A DNA stretch of 64,000 bases from Ignavibacteriales bacterium UBA1304 (GCA_002307295.1 DBTY01000042.1:57750-121749), one strand, 5' to 3'; shown: positions 17,857 through 27,784, counted from the first letter of the stretch. The notes: generated from the letters alone by a model not told the origin. A program made the numbers and translations.

Positions 17857-19932
17857 CTACTTAAGATCAAACGTGTTGTCGCTGACTCCTTTGTTCGTTT
17901 CAATGGAAGTCACGGTAAGTTCAAGAGTTTGCGGACCAACATTCTGGACATATTTAAATGGATATTTAATACCGTCCGATTCTCTATAGTCGCTAAACTC
18001 AATTGTCTGGTCAAATACTCCCTGCGGAGCGGTAAGAGTTTTGCTTTCTTTAACTTTGAATCCGGTTTCGGCATCATAATAATGAAGCCATTTTTTACCG
18101 GAAGGAAGAGTTAGTTCAATTTTGAAAGCGTCTTTTCCGTTAACTTTTTCAACGCTAACAAGATTAGCTTTAACGCCATATTTATCAAGGTTATAAACTA
18201 AATCAAGAGTAGACTCAAACTTCAGGCTTTCTAAAGCGTCGCCAGTTAATTCAGTTGATTGTCCCTGAGCAGCCTGAACGCCCTTAACTCCGTCAAATAT
18301 TATTTTTTGTTCCATTCCGCTGAAAGAGATAGTCTGAGCGAACTTATTAGGAGCCTTTTGAGTAAGAGTTATGTTTATAGTCATTCCCTGCATAGAGGCG
18401 GTAAGATTAGTTTTTTTATCAACGATAGTTTTTAATTTTTCAACTCCGCCAATAGCGTTCAGATACTTATCTATAACCGTTTTAGCGGTAATGCCCTCAG
18501 GAGCTTTTTGAGCTGCGGGATCGTATTTTTCGCCGGAAATATCATAATAATCAATTTTACTGATTGTAAATTTCTTCAATTTATCGGCAATGTCAGAAGC
18601 TTTTCCAACTACTAAAATATTAGCCTGATCAGGAAGAATATATTTCTGGGCGATATTCTGAACGTCTTCGGCCGTTACTTTTGCAACATTCTGTAGATAG
18701 TTTGCATAATAATCTTTTGGGAAGTTATATCTATCTGTATTGATTGCAAAAGAGGCTATCGTTTGTGGATTCTCAAGAGCGATGGCAAAACTGCCGCTTA
18801 GATAGTTTTTTGCTTTCTGAAGTTCTTTATCGGAAACCGCTTCGTTTCTGATTCTCTTCATTTCAAACAATATCTGAGCTATAGAGCTGTCAGTAACTTC
18901 GTTTCTGGCTTCAGTATTTGCGACAAATTTTCCAATTAACCTATCTGTTGTTAAGGACGAATAAGCGCCATAAGTGTAAGCGTGTTTTTCTCTTAAGTTT
19001 TCAAACAATCTGAAAACTCCGCCGCCAAGGATAGTGTTTGTTACGCGCGCTTTGATATCGTCTTCGCTGCCTGGTTTTATATCTAACGCATAGCCTACGC
19101 GTATTGTGGACTGAACAGCGTTTTCTCTATCCACAATAGAAACCTTTGTAACTAAAGGAGCCGACGGGGTTTCGTAAGTAAAAGATTTTTTTTCTCCTTT
19201 TTCCCATTTGCCAAAATATTTTTCGGCTAAGGTTTTTGCTTCCGATTCGCTTATGTTGCCAACGATAGCTAAATATGCGTAATTTGGTTTGTAATATGTT
19301 TTGTAATATTCTTTGCACATATCAAGAGTAATTGTATTTAAAGTAGCCTCGGTCATAGATTCTGAGTATGGATGACTTTTGCCATAAAGAATTTTCTTTA
19401 ATACTACTCCGGCTATAGAGTTGGGTTCGTCTTTCTGAGCCGCTAATCCTGATTTTTCCTGTTTAACTAATTTGTCAAACTCGGACTGTGTAAAGTTTGC
19501 ATTCAAAACAACGTCAGACATAATATTAAGCAGTGCGTCTACGTGCTTTTTTAATGACGAAGCAAACACCGACTCTGAGCTTGTTTTGAGAGTTCCGCCA
19601 ATAAAGTCGATATCTTTATCAATTTTATCTTTTGTTCTTGTAGCTGTTCCAGTTCTAAGCAGTTCTCCCGCAAGTGAGGCGTATCCTGCGTTCTGCCCTT
19701 CTAAAATGGGGTCTCTATCAATCAAAAGAGAGAAAGAAACTACCGGTTGTTTGTTGTTTTCTACAACTATTACTTTTAAACCGTTAGGCAGTTCAAAAGT
19801 TTTATAATCGGCAAGCTGGATTTTAGGAGCAGGTCCCGCAGGCGGAGCGACGCTTCTATCCAATTGCGCAAACGCTGCAAAGGTAAATAATAACGTAAAT
19901 GTTAATACGAATAATAATGTTATCTTTTTCAT
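17857..19932 (-). CDS. Catalytically inactive M16 peptidase-like subunit with C-terminal LolA/outer-membrane-type domain
   Basis: 691 residues with a signal peptide (about 1-22). Residues about 40-460 follow the M16 fold, but the zinc site HxxEH is missing: the equivalent position reads AGYASLAGELLRTGT. The second-half signature HAYTYGAYSSL, with the Arg/Tyr-type substrate residues, is kept. From about 490 there is an extra 200-residue beta-rich domain (IDKYLNAIGGVEKLK ... GIKYPFKYVQ ... TFDLK) similar in outline to outer-membrane lipoprotein-sorting folds. Active and inactive M16 subunits usually pair into one protease. The active partner lies 1 bp upstream on the same strand, which supports a heterodimer in the periplasm. 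The loss of the site is a family feature, not evidence of decay. Confidence 0.88.
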   Translation of the reverse strand: MKKITLLFVLTFTLLFTFAAFAQLDRSVAPPAGPAPKIQLADYKTFELPNGLKVIVVENNKQPVVSFSLLIDRDPILEGQNAGYASLAGELLRTGTATRTKDKIDKDIDFIGGTLKTSSESVFASSLKKHVDALLNIMSDVVLNANFTQSEFDKLVKQEKSGLAAQKDEPNSIAGVVLKKILYGKSHPYSESMTEATLNTITLDMCKEYYKTYYKPNYAYLAIVGNISESEAKTLAEKYFGKWEKGEKKSFTYETPSAPLVTKVSIVDRENAVQSTIRVGYALDIKPGSEDDIKARVTNTILGGGVFRLFENLREKHAYTYGAYSSLTTDRLIGKFVANTEARNEVTDSSIAQILFEMKRIRNEAVSDKELQKAKNYLSGSFAIALENPQTIASFAINTDRYNFPKDYYANYLQNVAKVTAEDVQNIAQKYILPDQANILVVGKASDIADKLKKFTISKIDYYDISGEKYDPAAQKAPEGITAKTVIDKYLNAIGGVEKLKTIVDKKTNLTASMQGMTINITLTQKAPNKFAQTISFSGMEQKIIFDGVKGVQAAQGQSTELTGDALESLKFESTLDLVYNLDKYGVKANLVSVEKVNGKDAFKIELTLPSGKKWLHYYDAETGFKVKESKTLTAPQGVFDQTIEFSDYRESDGIKYPFKYVQNVGPQTLELTVTSIETNKGVSDNTFDLK

Positions 19933-19933
19933 A

Positions 19934-21268
19934 TTATTTTGTCTCCTTCGCTTTTGCCGATTTAGGCAGATAATATAAAACCGTGCGGTTTTCTTTAGTA
20001 AGATATTCGTTTGCTACTCTCTTTATATCTTCTCTTGTTACTTTCATGTATCTGTCAATTTCTGTGTTAATAAGGTTGGTATTGCCGAAAAACATATTGT
20101 AGTTTGCAAGATTTCTTGCAACGCCAAGAACTGTGTTGTTTTCTTTCACAAAATCACTTTCGGTCTGGTTCCTTAATTTTTCAAATTCTTCTTTATCAAT
20201 AAGATTCTGTTGAACCTTTTCAATTTCCTTTTCTACTGCGGCTTCTAATTCCGAAGCTTTTTTACCCATGTTAGCTACCGTGTAAATTATGAATAAACCC
20301 GGGTCTTCTAATGAAAGAGGAATGGAAGACGAATGCACAGCTAACTGCTGGTTGTCTATCAGCTCTTTATATAAGCGCGAGCTCTGACCGTCGGATAAAA
20401 GACTTGTAAGCATATTCAAAGCGTAATAATCGTCAGTTCCCTGAGCAGGGATATGATATGCGGAGATAAATGCAGGAAGCTGAATTTTATCATATATGGT
20501 ATCTCTGTTTTCTTTAGTCTGTTTAGGCTCAGTAACTTTAGGGCGGAAAATTTCTTTTGTCCCTTTAGGGATTTCTGAAAAATATTTTGCGACAAGAGCT
20601 TTCATTTCGTCAACTTTGAAGTCGCCGGCAATTGCTAAAACCGCATTATTAGGGACGTAAAAAGTTTTATAAAAATCTCTGAACTCGGTTATAGTAGCTT
20701 TGTCGATATATTGAAAAGAACCAATTGGAGTCCATTTATAAGGATGAGTAGTATATGATTTAGCAAAAACGTTTTCAAACACAGTGCCGTAAGGCCTGTT
20801 ATCAATACTTTGGCGTCTTTCTTCTTTAACTACTTTGCGTTGAGTTTCAACTCCAACGCTGTCAATTTTAGCGTGCATCATTCTTTCGGACTCAACCCAC
20901 AAACCAAGATTTACCTGATTAGAAGGGAGCAAAAAATAATATTTTGTTTCGTCAAAAGAAGTAGACGCATTTAACTGACCGCCCGCATTTTGTATCATCT
21001 GAAAAATCTGGCCTCTGCCAATATTTTCTGAACCTTCAAACATGAGGTGTTCAAAAAAATGAGCGAACCCGGTTCTATCTGCAAACTCGTTTTTTGAGCC
21101 TACATGGTATGTAGTAGTAATTGCAACAATGGGGGTTGAGTTATCTTGATGTAAAATAACATGCAGGCCATTGTCCAAATCATATTCTGTAAATTCTATT
21201 TTATTCTGGGCTTTAATCAAGACCGCAGAAATAACAATACAGAAGGTTAGGAATATTTTATATTTCAT
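19934..21268 (-). CDS. Active M16 zinc metallopeptidase subunit (processing-peptidase type)
   Basis: 444 residues with an N-terminal signal peptide (about 1-20). The inverted zinc motif HxxEH is present as HFFEHLMFEGSENIGRG near residue 67, and the distal glutamate lies in VVKEERRQSIDNRPYG. The rest follows the two-domain clamshell of PqqL/processing-peptidase beta-type proteins. It should cleave peptides in the periplasm. It is first in a two-gene unit; the inactive partner starts 1 bp after its stop. Confidence 0.9.
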   Translation of the reverse strand: MKYKIFLTFCIVISAVLIKAQNKIEFTEYDLDNGLHVILHQDNSTPIVAITTTYHVGSKNEFADRTGFAHFFEHLMFEGSENIGRGQIFQMIQNAGGQLNASTSFDETKYYFLLPSNQVNLGLWVESERMMHAKIDSVGVETQRKVVKEERRQSIDNRPYGTVFENVFAKSYTTHPYKWTPIGSFQYIDKATITEFRDFYKTFYVPNNAVLAIAGDFKVDEMKALVAKYFSEIPKGTKEIFRPKVTEPKQTKENRDTIYDKIQLPAFISAYHIPAQGTDDYYALNMLTSLLSDGQSSRLYKELIDNQQLAVHSSSIPLSLEDPGLFIIYTVANMGKKASELEAAVEKEIEKVQQNLIDKEEFEKLRNQTESDFVKENNTVLGVARNLANYNMFFGNTNLINTEIDRYMKVTREDIKRVANEYLTKENRTVLYYLPKSAKAKETK

Positions 21269-21526
21269 ATAATACCCTTAATAATTATTAAAAAATATGC
21301 TTCTTGTAGTTGTGGAAAAATAATTCCATTTCGATAAATCAAATTAACATTTATTTTTATATTTACCGAACCAATAATCTCTTTTGAAATTCCTTAATGA
21401 GCTGCTCCTCAATCATTTTAATCCGCAAAGCAGCCGGCTGATAGAATAAATTATCTGTTCCCCCGGTTTAGCTTTGTATAGCGCCGGAACTAATTATATC
21501 ATCAATTAACTAAATATTATGGCAAG

Positions 21527-23917
21527 ATGAAAAAAATCCGACGCGCGTTATATCTGTTAGTATTAATATCAGGTTTCGTTTATCCGCAACAATTATTAGT
21601 TACCGGCGCAGTTACGGATAAAATTAGCGGCGAGCCGCTTGCTTTTGCCAGCATAAGGGTTGTCGGCTCTCCTTACGGAGCCTCTTCAAACAGAAATGGC
21701 GGTTACGAGCTAAAACTTCCTAAAGGCTCGTATTATATCGCGGCTTCATTTCTCGGTTATCACACGGATACCATATATATTGAAGCGGGAGCTAATAAAA
21801 AATCGGCTGATTTCCATTTGTTTCCGTCAAGCGTAAACCTGCCGGAGGTTACAGTTTTGCCAGGCATTAATCCGGCAATAGAAGTTATTAAAAATGCAAT
21901 AAGAGTAAAAAAGGAAAGAGACGCAAAACTCCAATCATATCAATTTGAAGCATATGCTAAAGGAGTTGCAAGAACTCCAGAGAAGCAGAAAATAAAAAAA
22001 AGCTCTAATGATAAATTTAAAATTGCCGGAATATTGGAAAGCCACAGCAAAGGGTTTTATAAAAAACCGGGACGTTACAAAGACGTCGTTTTGGCAAGAA
22101 AGGAAAGCGCAAATATTCCGCCCATATTTAATATGCTCACTGGCGGGCAGGGAATTCAGAATTTTTATGAAAACCGTATAGAACTTATTGACGTTCCGCT
22201 TACAGGACCATTAGCCGACGACGCTTTAGATTATTATTACTACGCCATTGAAGATACTTTATCAATTGACAATATAAATGTTTTTAAAATTGCTATTACT
22301 CCAGACGACCCCGGCAATCCTGGCTTTACCGGGCATATATATATAACCGACCGTTCTTTTAACTTAATTAAAGTTGATCTGAATATTAACCGGGCGGCTA
22401 ACACTGGCGGTTTAATTGATTCTATAAGCATAGCGCAGACTTTTTCGGCTTTTGACAACGGCTTTTATATGCCGGCCGATTACAGGCTTTTTGTTAACGT
22501 CTCGCTTATGAAATTAGCTAAGTTTTCATTTGAGTTGAACACATTACTATATAACTACGAAATTAATAAAAATATTGACGACTCATTTTTTAATAAGGCT
22601 ATTGTGACTGTTCTGCCGGGAGCGGATAAAAAAGATTCGTTGTACTGGACTGGGATTCAGTCTATACAAAATACTTCTGAAGAAAATATAGCTTATGCCA
22701 GAATTGACAGCGTGAAAAAAGCGCCAAAAACTTTCTGGAATAAGTTCTCTTTTCTTACTAACAGATTTAATATAACTGAAAACTTTGCGACTTCTACGCC
22801 GCTTAGCCTATATCATTTTAACCGTGTTGAAGGACACAGCTTAGATTTGGGATTGTTTCTGCACGACTTAGCGGATAGCAGATTTAATACGGATATTCAG
22901 ACTGATTACGGCTTTTCCGACAAACGATTCAAAACCGATTTTATCGCTGGATATTTTGCGGGCGATTATAGAACATATAAGTTTTCGTTTAACGCTTATA
23001 ACAAACTAAAAACATTGTTTGACGAAACAAACAAGTATAACGAGCTGACTAATACCCTCGTAGCATGGTTTTCTAAAAAAGAGCTTAGAGATTATTACTA
23101 TTCGAAGGGGATTAATGTAAATATATACGGAGACGTTTTTCCGGTTGTATCCGCGGGACTTGGATTCAGTTCCAGCGCAGATAAAAACGCCATAAAAAGA
23201 AGCGATTTTTCATTAGCGAACAAAGAAAGAGTTTATAAAGAAAATTCGCCAATATATGAAACGAATATTAACGTAATATCTGCAAAGTTTAATTTTGACT
23301 TCAGGGGTTATATTGAGGACGGGTTATACAGATATAAGTACGAGTCTGGCGAATCGTACGCTACGTTTGGCGGAGAAATAGACTATTCCGCTAAAAATAC
23401 GCTTAATAGCGGTTTGGATTTTACGACTTACAAGCTAAACGCTTTTGCAAGTTTCAGATCGTTCAAATCGACTAACGCTACATTGAGTATAAAAGGGGAG
23501 ATAACCGACGGCGCATTGCCATATCAGCGGCTTTATTCTCTGCCGGGCAATATTGACGCCGCTTCGCAGCTGAATTCATTCCGAACGCTGCAAATATATG
23601 AAGTTGTTGGGGACAGAGTAATAACGGCCAATTTTTCGCACGAATTCAGAGACGTGATCTTCAGGTTTTTGCATATCCCATATCTCAAAAACTCAGAAAT
23701 CTATCTGACCTATTTTTTTAACGCCGCTTATTGCGAAACCGGGAACAAAAGCAAAGAAATTCTGCCGGTAGCTATAAAATCTTTTTCGCATCCGTTTTAC
23801 GAAACCGGGTTCTCTGTCGGCCGCGCGCTATTCCCCATACAATTAGAATTTGCCTGGAAACTGAATTACAGAGACGGCAATAATTACCGGGTAAGTCTGA
23901 ATTCTGCTATTTTTTAG
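21527..23917 (+). CDS. Outer-membrane protein with CarboxypepD_reg-like and DUF5686 domains
   Basis: 796 residues. The signal peptide covers about 1-20 (ends VYPQQ). Residues 22-110 form a carboxypeptidase-regulatory-like beta-sandwich (VTGAVTDKISGEPLAFASI ... ASFLGYHT). The remaining 680 residues match the DUF5686 pattern: NAIRVKKERDAK, KLQSYQFEAYAK, then long beta-strand-rich sequence ending NNYRVSLNSAIF, as in an outer-membrane beta-barrel. This architecture is common in Bacteroidetes and Ignavibacteria and has no assigned function. It stands alone on the plus strand, with its own terminator, divergent from the M16 pair. Confidence 0.85.
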   Translation: MKKIRRALYLLVLISGFVYPQQLLVTGAVTDKISGEPLAFASIRVVGSPYGASSNRNGGYELKLPKGSYYIAASFLGYHTDTIYIEAGANKKSADFHLFPSSVNLPEVTVLPGINPAIEVIKNAIRVKKERDAKLQSYQFEAYAKGVARTPEKQKIKKSSNDKFKIAGILESHSKGFYKKPGRYKDVVLARKESANIPPIFNMLTGGQGIQNFYENRIELIDVPLTGPLADDALDYYYYAIEDTLSIDNINVFKIAITPDDPGNPGFTGHIYITDRSFNLIKVDLNINRAANTGGLIDSISIAQTFSAFDNGFYMPADYRLFVNVSLMKLAKFSFELNTLLYNYEINKNIDDSFFNKAIVTVLPGADKKDSLYWTGIQSIQNTSEENIAYARIDSVKKAPKTFWNKFSFLTNRFNITENFATSTPLSLYHFNRVEGHSLDLGLFLHDLADSRFNTDIQTDYGFSDKRFKTDFIAGYFAGDYRTYKFSFNAYNKLKTLFDETNKYNELTNTLVAWFSKKELRDYYYSKGINVNIYGDVFPVVSAGLGFSSSADKNAIKRSDFSLANKERVYKENSPIYETNINVISAKFNFDFRGYIEDGLYRYKYESGESYATFGGEIDYSAKNTLNSGLDFTTYKLNAFASFRSFKSTNATLSIKGEITDGALPYQRLYSLPGNIDAASQLNSFRTLQIYEVVGDRVITANFSHEFRDVIFRFLHIPYLKNSEIYLTYFFNAAYCETGNKSKEILPVAIKSFSHPFYETGFSVGRALFPIQLEFAWKLNYRDGNNYRVSLNSAIF

Positions 23918-23970
23918 CGTAGTAAGTAAGCTTAATGGATAAAGTAAAGATTTGGAGAGGTATATAAAAC

Positions 23971-24002
23971 AAAAGGCATCCTTTTTGTGGGACGCCTTTT
24001 TA
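23971..24002. terminator. Terminator between DUF5686 and RRM genes
   Basis: AAAAGGCATCC, a 6-7 base loop, then GGGACGCCTTTTT. The stem has one mismatch. T-runs on both strands make it usable by both convergent genes. Confidence 0.65.
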
Positions 24003-24032
24003 ATCTGAAATGCAAACTAAACCGAGCAGTTC

Positions 24033-24290
24033 TTATTTAACTTCTTTTGGTTTTGCTTCACTAACGATTATATTTCTTCCCTTCAGGTCAGAACCGTTAA
24101 GCGCTTTCATTGCATTGCTTGCTTCGGAATCATCTTCCATAACAACGAAGCCAAAGCCTCTAGATCTGCCTGTTTGGCGATCCGTAATAACTTTCGCAGA
24201 TTCAACTTTTCCGTATTGTTCGAATGCTGTCAATAAAGAATCGTCATTAACTGCCCAGGGAAGACTTCCCACAAAAAGTTTAGTACTCAC
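24033..24290 (-). CDS. RRM-domain RNA-binding protein
   Basis: 85 residues, essentially one RRM. RNP2 is KLFVGSLPW at residues 4-12 and RNP1 is RGFGFVVM near 44-51, with the linking RQTGRS. Such single-RRM proteins (Rbp type) bind single-stranded RNA and are often cold-induced in cyanobacteria and FCB bacteria. It is monocistronic. The AT-rich leader upstream (24386-24415) contains an 11-bp inverted repeat (TTAAATATTAA / TTAATATTTAA) that might be regulatory, though AT bias makes this weak. Confidence 0.93.
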   Translation of the reverse strand: MSTKLFVGSLPWAVNDDSLLTAFEQYGKVESAKVITDRQTGRSRGFGFVVMEDDSEASNAMKALNGSDLKGRNIIVSEAKPKEVK

Positions 24291-24499
24291 TAAGAACCTC
24301 TAAAATAAAATTAATAAATATCAAGCGATAAATAAATTACCGCATACAAAAATAGCGCTATTATTGTTTAAAGCAAAGGAAAATATTAAATATTAATCAT
24401 TTTGTTAATATTTAAGTTATGAAGCGCCTAAAAACTGTAGATGAAAACATAACCATTACGCTCCTAATATATCGATTTTGAATGGTTTAAAAATGGCAA

Positions 24500-24535
24500 A
24501 ACCTCCAAGGTATTCGTTAGAATACCTTGGAGGTT
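24500..24535 (-). terminator. Strong terminator after the T9SS cargo gene
   Basis: A perfect 16-bp stem (AACCTCCAAGGTATTC and its complement) with a 4-base loop, 35 bp past the stop at 24571. On the minus strand it continues into TTTTGCCATTTTT. Confidence 0.8.
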
Positions 24536-24570
24536 GAAGAAAATAGAATCGCCGCCTATCATTCCAATTT

Positions 24571-25866
24571 TTACTTGCTTAAAATCATTTTATTTGTAAT
24601 CATTGTTTTACCTGCTATCATGCGGCAGAAATATACTCCGCTTGAAAGACGGTATTTATCCATTGAGAAGTTTACGTTATAACTGCCAGCTTCTTTATTC
24701 TCGTCAACAAGAGTCGCTATTTCGCGCCCCATTATATCGTATACTTTTAGCGTTACTCTGCCCGCCTGCGGCACCTGATAATTTACAACCGTAGTCGGGT
24801 TAAACGGGTTTGGATAGTTGGCTACTGCGTATTGTGTTACTACTGCATTTTGGTTTGTATTTTTTGCCGCCTGTTTACATACTTCTACTAAAACAACTTC
24901 TGAACCTGTTAAGCTTTGATTAATTGTGTTATCAGGAACATAAAGCGGATATACATTATAGGTTACTCTGTTATCCAGCGTTGCGTCTTTTACAGATATC
25001 AAGATTGGATCGGTATAAGTTGTTGTGCCATGATTTATTGTTTTAGTATAGTTATATGGCCGGCCTCCTACAGTCCCGTCGCAAACTACTTTATAAGCCA
25101 CATTAGAGTTGGGGTGTTCATTCCAGTTTAATTTTACATATTCTCCATAATCGCTTGAAATAAATGCATAATGCCCAATTCCTCGTTCCGTTTCGCTCCA
25201 TATTGCCGTGCCTTTAAAAACAGCAGTATAGCTCTGGTGCTGACTTGTATTAATTGTTTTAGAGAGAGCTCCCCCATCCGACCAACTTGTCAATGCAAAA
25301 CTTATATGGTTCAATTCCTGGGTTACTCCCTGTACAGTATTTTCAGATCCATATAATGCTTGTATTGTAGCTGGTAAATTGTATTGAGTTCCGTTAAAGC
25401 TTATTTTAGCCGGGGCGGTCGCACCATTCAAACTCCCCTGAAAACTTAAGTTGCATATTTTGGTCTGGTTTGAAACAAATATGGCTCCATCATCAGTCTT
25501 TTTTACTACTACGCTTGTCGCTTTTGTATAAACAAATGGCGTATTTGAAACGCTTATAAATAATTTGCTCCAATTGCTTTTCTTCCCAGATTGAGTAGTA
25601 TTCCAAATCCATGTATATCCATCAGGCGTCTGGTTTTCAATTGCTTCAAGGTTTAAGGTTTGTCCTACTTTAATTTTAGTAGTATATGGACAATTTACCT
25701 GAATAGGCGGAACGTCTACGCCAACTTTGGCTAAACCTCCCCCGTCGAAGTTATTTTCTACCGTTACGGTTATTTCAACGGGATCAGTTTGATCTTGCGG
25801 TAAAATCATAGCCGCGCCAAACAGGAAACATAAAACTAAATTAAATAGAAATGATTTCTGTTTCAT
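24571..25866 (-). CDS. Secreted protein with T9SS type A C-terminal sorting domain
   Basis: Start chosen at ATG 25866: AAGGAG sits 8 bases before it, while the in-frame TTG at 25872 has no spacing. 431 residues. Signal peptide about 1-23. The middle is beta-rich, with Ig/Fn3-like segments including a QSYTAVFKG stretch typical of Listeria-Bacteroides-type repeats, and no catalytic motif. The last 80 residues are a T9SS type A sorting domain: NYPNPFNPTTVVNYQVP, then VTLKVYDIMGREIATLV and SSGVYFCRMIAG. It is exported through the type IX system and probably anchored at the cell surface. Substrate or ligand unknown. Confidence 0.85.
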   Translation of the reverse strand: MKQKSFLFNLVLCFLFGAAMILPQDQTDPVEITVTVENNFDGGGLAKVGVDVPPIQVNCPYTTKIKVGQTLNLEAIENQTPDGYTWIWNTTQSGKKSNWSKLFISVSNTPFVYTKATSVVVKKTDDGAIFVSNQTKICNLSFQGSLNGATAPAKISFNGTQYNLPATIQALYGSENTVQGVTQELNHISFALTSWSDGGALSKTINTSQHQSYTAVFKGTAIWSETERGIGHYAFISSDYGEYVKLNWNEHPNSNVAYKVVCDGTVGGRPYNYTKTINHGTTTYTDPILISVKDATLDNRVTYNVYPLYVPDNTINQSLTGSEVVLVEVCKQAAKNTNQNAVVTQYAVANYPNPFNPTTVVNYQVPQAGRVTLKVYDIMGREIATLVDENKEAGSYNVNFSMDKYRLSSGVYFCRMIAGKTMITNKMILSK

Positions 25867-25994
25867 AAACAAAACTCCTTTTGTTAAAATATTATGAAAA
25901 TTATTAATATATTTAAAAACAGAATTGCCTCGAGATTTTATTTATATAATAAAATCCAATAGGGAGCTAACCTGTTCAGGGCGATTCTTCTAAA

Positions 25995-26024
25995 GCGTAG
26001 GCGGCGTTCCAGCGCCGCCTACGC
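25995..26024. repeat. GC-rich palindrome in an intergenic spacer
   Basis: GCGTAGGCGGCG, a 6-base centre, then CGCCGCCTACGC. It is far more GC-rich than its surroundings and lies between two minus-strand genes, so it may be a REP-like dispersed element rather than a terminator (no T-run directly after it on the minus strand). Confidence 0.5.
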
Positions 26025-26047
26025 ATATTTTTTAGCTTTTTGTTCCT

Positions 26048-27151
26048 TTATTTTAGTTTTCCGTGTACTATAAAATCTACGAAATGCTCAAGATCATGGC
26101 AAAGGAAAAACACTTCATTTTCAAATATTGCCGCATCCGAACAGCCTACATTGCCGACATATTTATATTTGAAAATCGTCTGTAAATTACTTCCGTTATA
26201 GTGCCCAATCCCGTCTTTCATACTGATAAATAAATCTTTTGTACTGCGTCCATAAAAATTTGCCAAATCAGATATATTTTGTCCTGTAAAATCAAGACAT
26301 GTAACCAATCCTCCGTTTTTATATCTGTATATTTTTTCTTTAAACCCGAAATAAATATCATTTCCAATTTTTAGCATCCCCGGGTAATTTGGCAGTATAT
26401 GGATATCAGCTGTTAGACCTTCGCTATATATTTTTGTTAACGATTTTCCATCATATTTAAATAACCCCACCGAATCGCCTTGAACATTATCTACTTTAAA
26501 ACCGACGACAAAATAATCTTTGCTGTCGTTTGTCCCTCTTTTAATATCCTTAAACTGCATATCTATTGCTGGATTTGGCTTATATGTATATTCCCATTTT
26601 TCTCCGTCATAATGCAGTATTACTCCATAAAAAACCAGATCGTTAGGGTTATATATAGCTCCTACAGCATATATGTTATTCTCCTCTTCGCCCCAAATCT
26701 TCTGAAAAATAGCAGGTCCATAATTCTCAATTTCATATATCCCGAATCTTGCGAAATTACCATTTTTATATCTCCAGATATCATTTTCATCGCCTCCAAC
26801 CCAAAAATTATCGGCGGAAAGCCCAAATATTGAGTAAGGCGTAACATATCCGTTAGGCGAAGAATAAGAGAATAGCTTCCAGTTTTGTCCGTCATAATGC
26901 CAGATCGTTTTTGTTCCGTCATTAGTTATATCAGCTTTAACCCATACATTTGTAGGAGACGTGCCCCAAATACCGTCAAAACTGCAATGTGGCCCTAAAT
27001 TTATCAGCGTATCCACCGTCCAAGTATAATCCCGCCTGCCGGGAGTAGAGTTATCCGCAAGCGGTTCCGTTGTGCTGCTGCAAGAAGGGAATATCAGCGT
27101 TAAAAAAATAAATAATGTTAAACCTATCGCTGTATTTTTTATTGTTTCCAT
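26048..27151 (-). CDS. Hypothetical lipoprotein with beta-propeller-like repeats
   Basis: 367 residues. The N-terminus is a lipoprotein-type signal with Cys at about 24 (IFPSCSSTTEP). The mature part contains recurring units of the form I(W/F)G.S..N.WV followed by I.HYDG..W (for example FDGIWGTSPTNVWVK with IWHYDGQNWKLFS, FGLSADNFWVGG with IWRYKNGNFARF, IWGEEENNIYAVG with ILHYDGEKWEY). This is the look of a WD/Kelch-like propeller sensed in FCB lipoproteins. No catalytic residues are evident. I do not recognise a named family, so the fold is inference. Confidence 0.7.
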   Translation of the reverse strand: METIKNTAIGLTLFIFLTLIFPSCSSTTEPLADNSTPGRRDYTWTVDTLINLGPHCSFDGIWGTSPTNVWVKADITNDGTKTIWHYDGQNWKLFSYSSPNGYVTPYSIFGLSADNFWVGGDENDIWRYKNGNFARFGIYEIENYGPAIFQKIWGEEENNIYAVGAIYNPNDLVFYGVILHYDGEKWEYTYKPNPAIDMQFKDIKRGTNDSKDYFVVGFKVDNVQGDSVGLFKYDGKSLTKIYSEGLTADIHILPNYPGMLKIGNDIYFGFKEKIYRYKNGGLVTCLDFTGQNISDLANFYGRSTKDLFISMKDGIGHYNGSNLQTIFKYKYVGNVGCSDAAIFENEVFFLCHDLEHFVDFIVHGKLK

Positions 27152-27392
27152 TTTTTCTCTTTATGTGTAATTGCTTTTTATACCGGACAGCCTAATGCGC
27201 CGTTGCGCGTTAGAAATAATTTATCGAGTTAAATATGTTTTTGTACGACCCCAACCGGGGTCGTATGTTTTTCTCTTCCAAAGCTATAAGCATTTGAATC
27301 CTCCGGATTCTATTTATAAATCTGGATTGCGCGCTTGAAGAGTCTAACTCTACATATTAGGAACCTGCATATCGCGCTATTTTGTCTTAACA

Positions 27393-27464
27393 ATTGTCAT
27401 TCCCACGGAAGCGGGAATCTCAAACTTTTTAACTTTTGGGCGCCTGCTTTTGCAGGCACGACAA
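27393..27464. repeat. REP-like intergenic repeat pair
   Basis: Starts ATTGTCATTCCC and ends ACGACAAT, so its ends are near-inverted. Each half has its own mini hairpin (TTCCC...GGGAA and GCCTGC...GCAGGC). The translated signature of this kind of element (SHGSGN ... APAFAGTT) is well known from mis-annotated intergenic repeats in many genomes. Confidence 0.6.
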
Positions 27465-27739
27465 TTTTATTTAGCGGAATACGCTTTTTAGGCATAGCGC
27501 CGCATAAACAAAAGATTGTTGGTTATGTATTATAGTTATGGGGTTTTAAGAAATGCGCGCCATGGCGTTAAGCGCAGACTGCGCAAAATAATCTGGCAGT
27601 TAACAAAGACAAGCTCACCGGATAAGTATCTCATGTTTCCCTCAACAATACAAGAATAATTTTTTCCCGGCAGAAGAAGATTCCCCTTCTCCGCTGATTT
27701 CAATAATATTAAACGCAGCAGCATTTACGCTGCATTCGC

Positions 27740-27765
27740 AATAATAATAATAATAATAATAATAA
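27740..27765. repeat. (AAT)8 trinucleotide microsatellite
   Basis: Eight perfect AAT units plus AA. Upstream (in minus-strand terms, downstream) of the lipoprotein gene's terminator, so unlikely to be phase-variable control. Confidence 0.9.
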
Positions 27766-27784
27766 GTTGCAATATTATGCATAA

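Larger units (their letters stand above)
27152..27784. other. 633-bp gene-free, repeat-rich spacer
   Basis: No convincing gene. It holds a 9-bp perfect inverted repeat TACGACCCC / GGGGTCGTA (27244-27265), a REP-like pair (27393-27464), a shortened copy of the GCGCAGACT palindrome (near 27568-27586), a GCAGC/GCTGC hairpin (27718-27733) and an (AAT)8 microsatellite. Short open frames on both strands lack ribosome binding sites, and one of them simply translates the REP-like pair. Confidence 0.6.

Noticed and set aside
17857..19932. M16 gene as a pseudogene because HxxEH is missing
   Set aside because: The frame is intact and full length, and inactive partner subunits are normal in this family.
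27335..27535. 66-codon plus-strand open frame
   Set aside because: It translates the REP-like pair (SHGSGN...APAFAGTT signature), a known source of false proteins, and has no ribosome site.
27536..27724. 62-codon minus-strand open frame
   Set aside because: No ribosome site, no recognisable family, and it spans repeat DNA; could be a remnant but I cannot support it.
27740..27765. CRISPR or phase-variation repeat
   Set aside because: A simple (AAT)8 tract downstream of genes, no spacers and no promoter placement.
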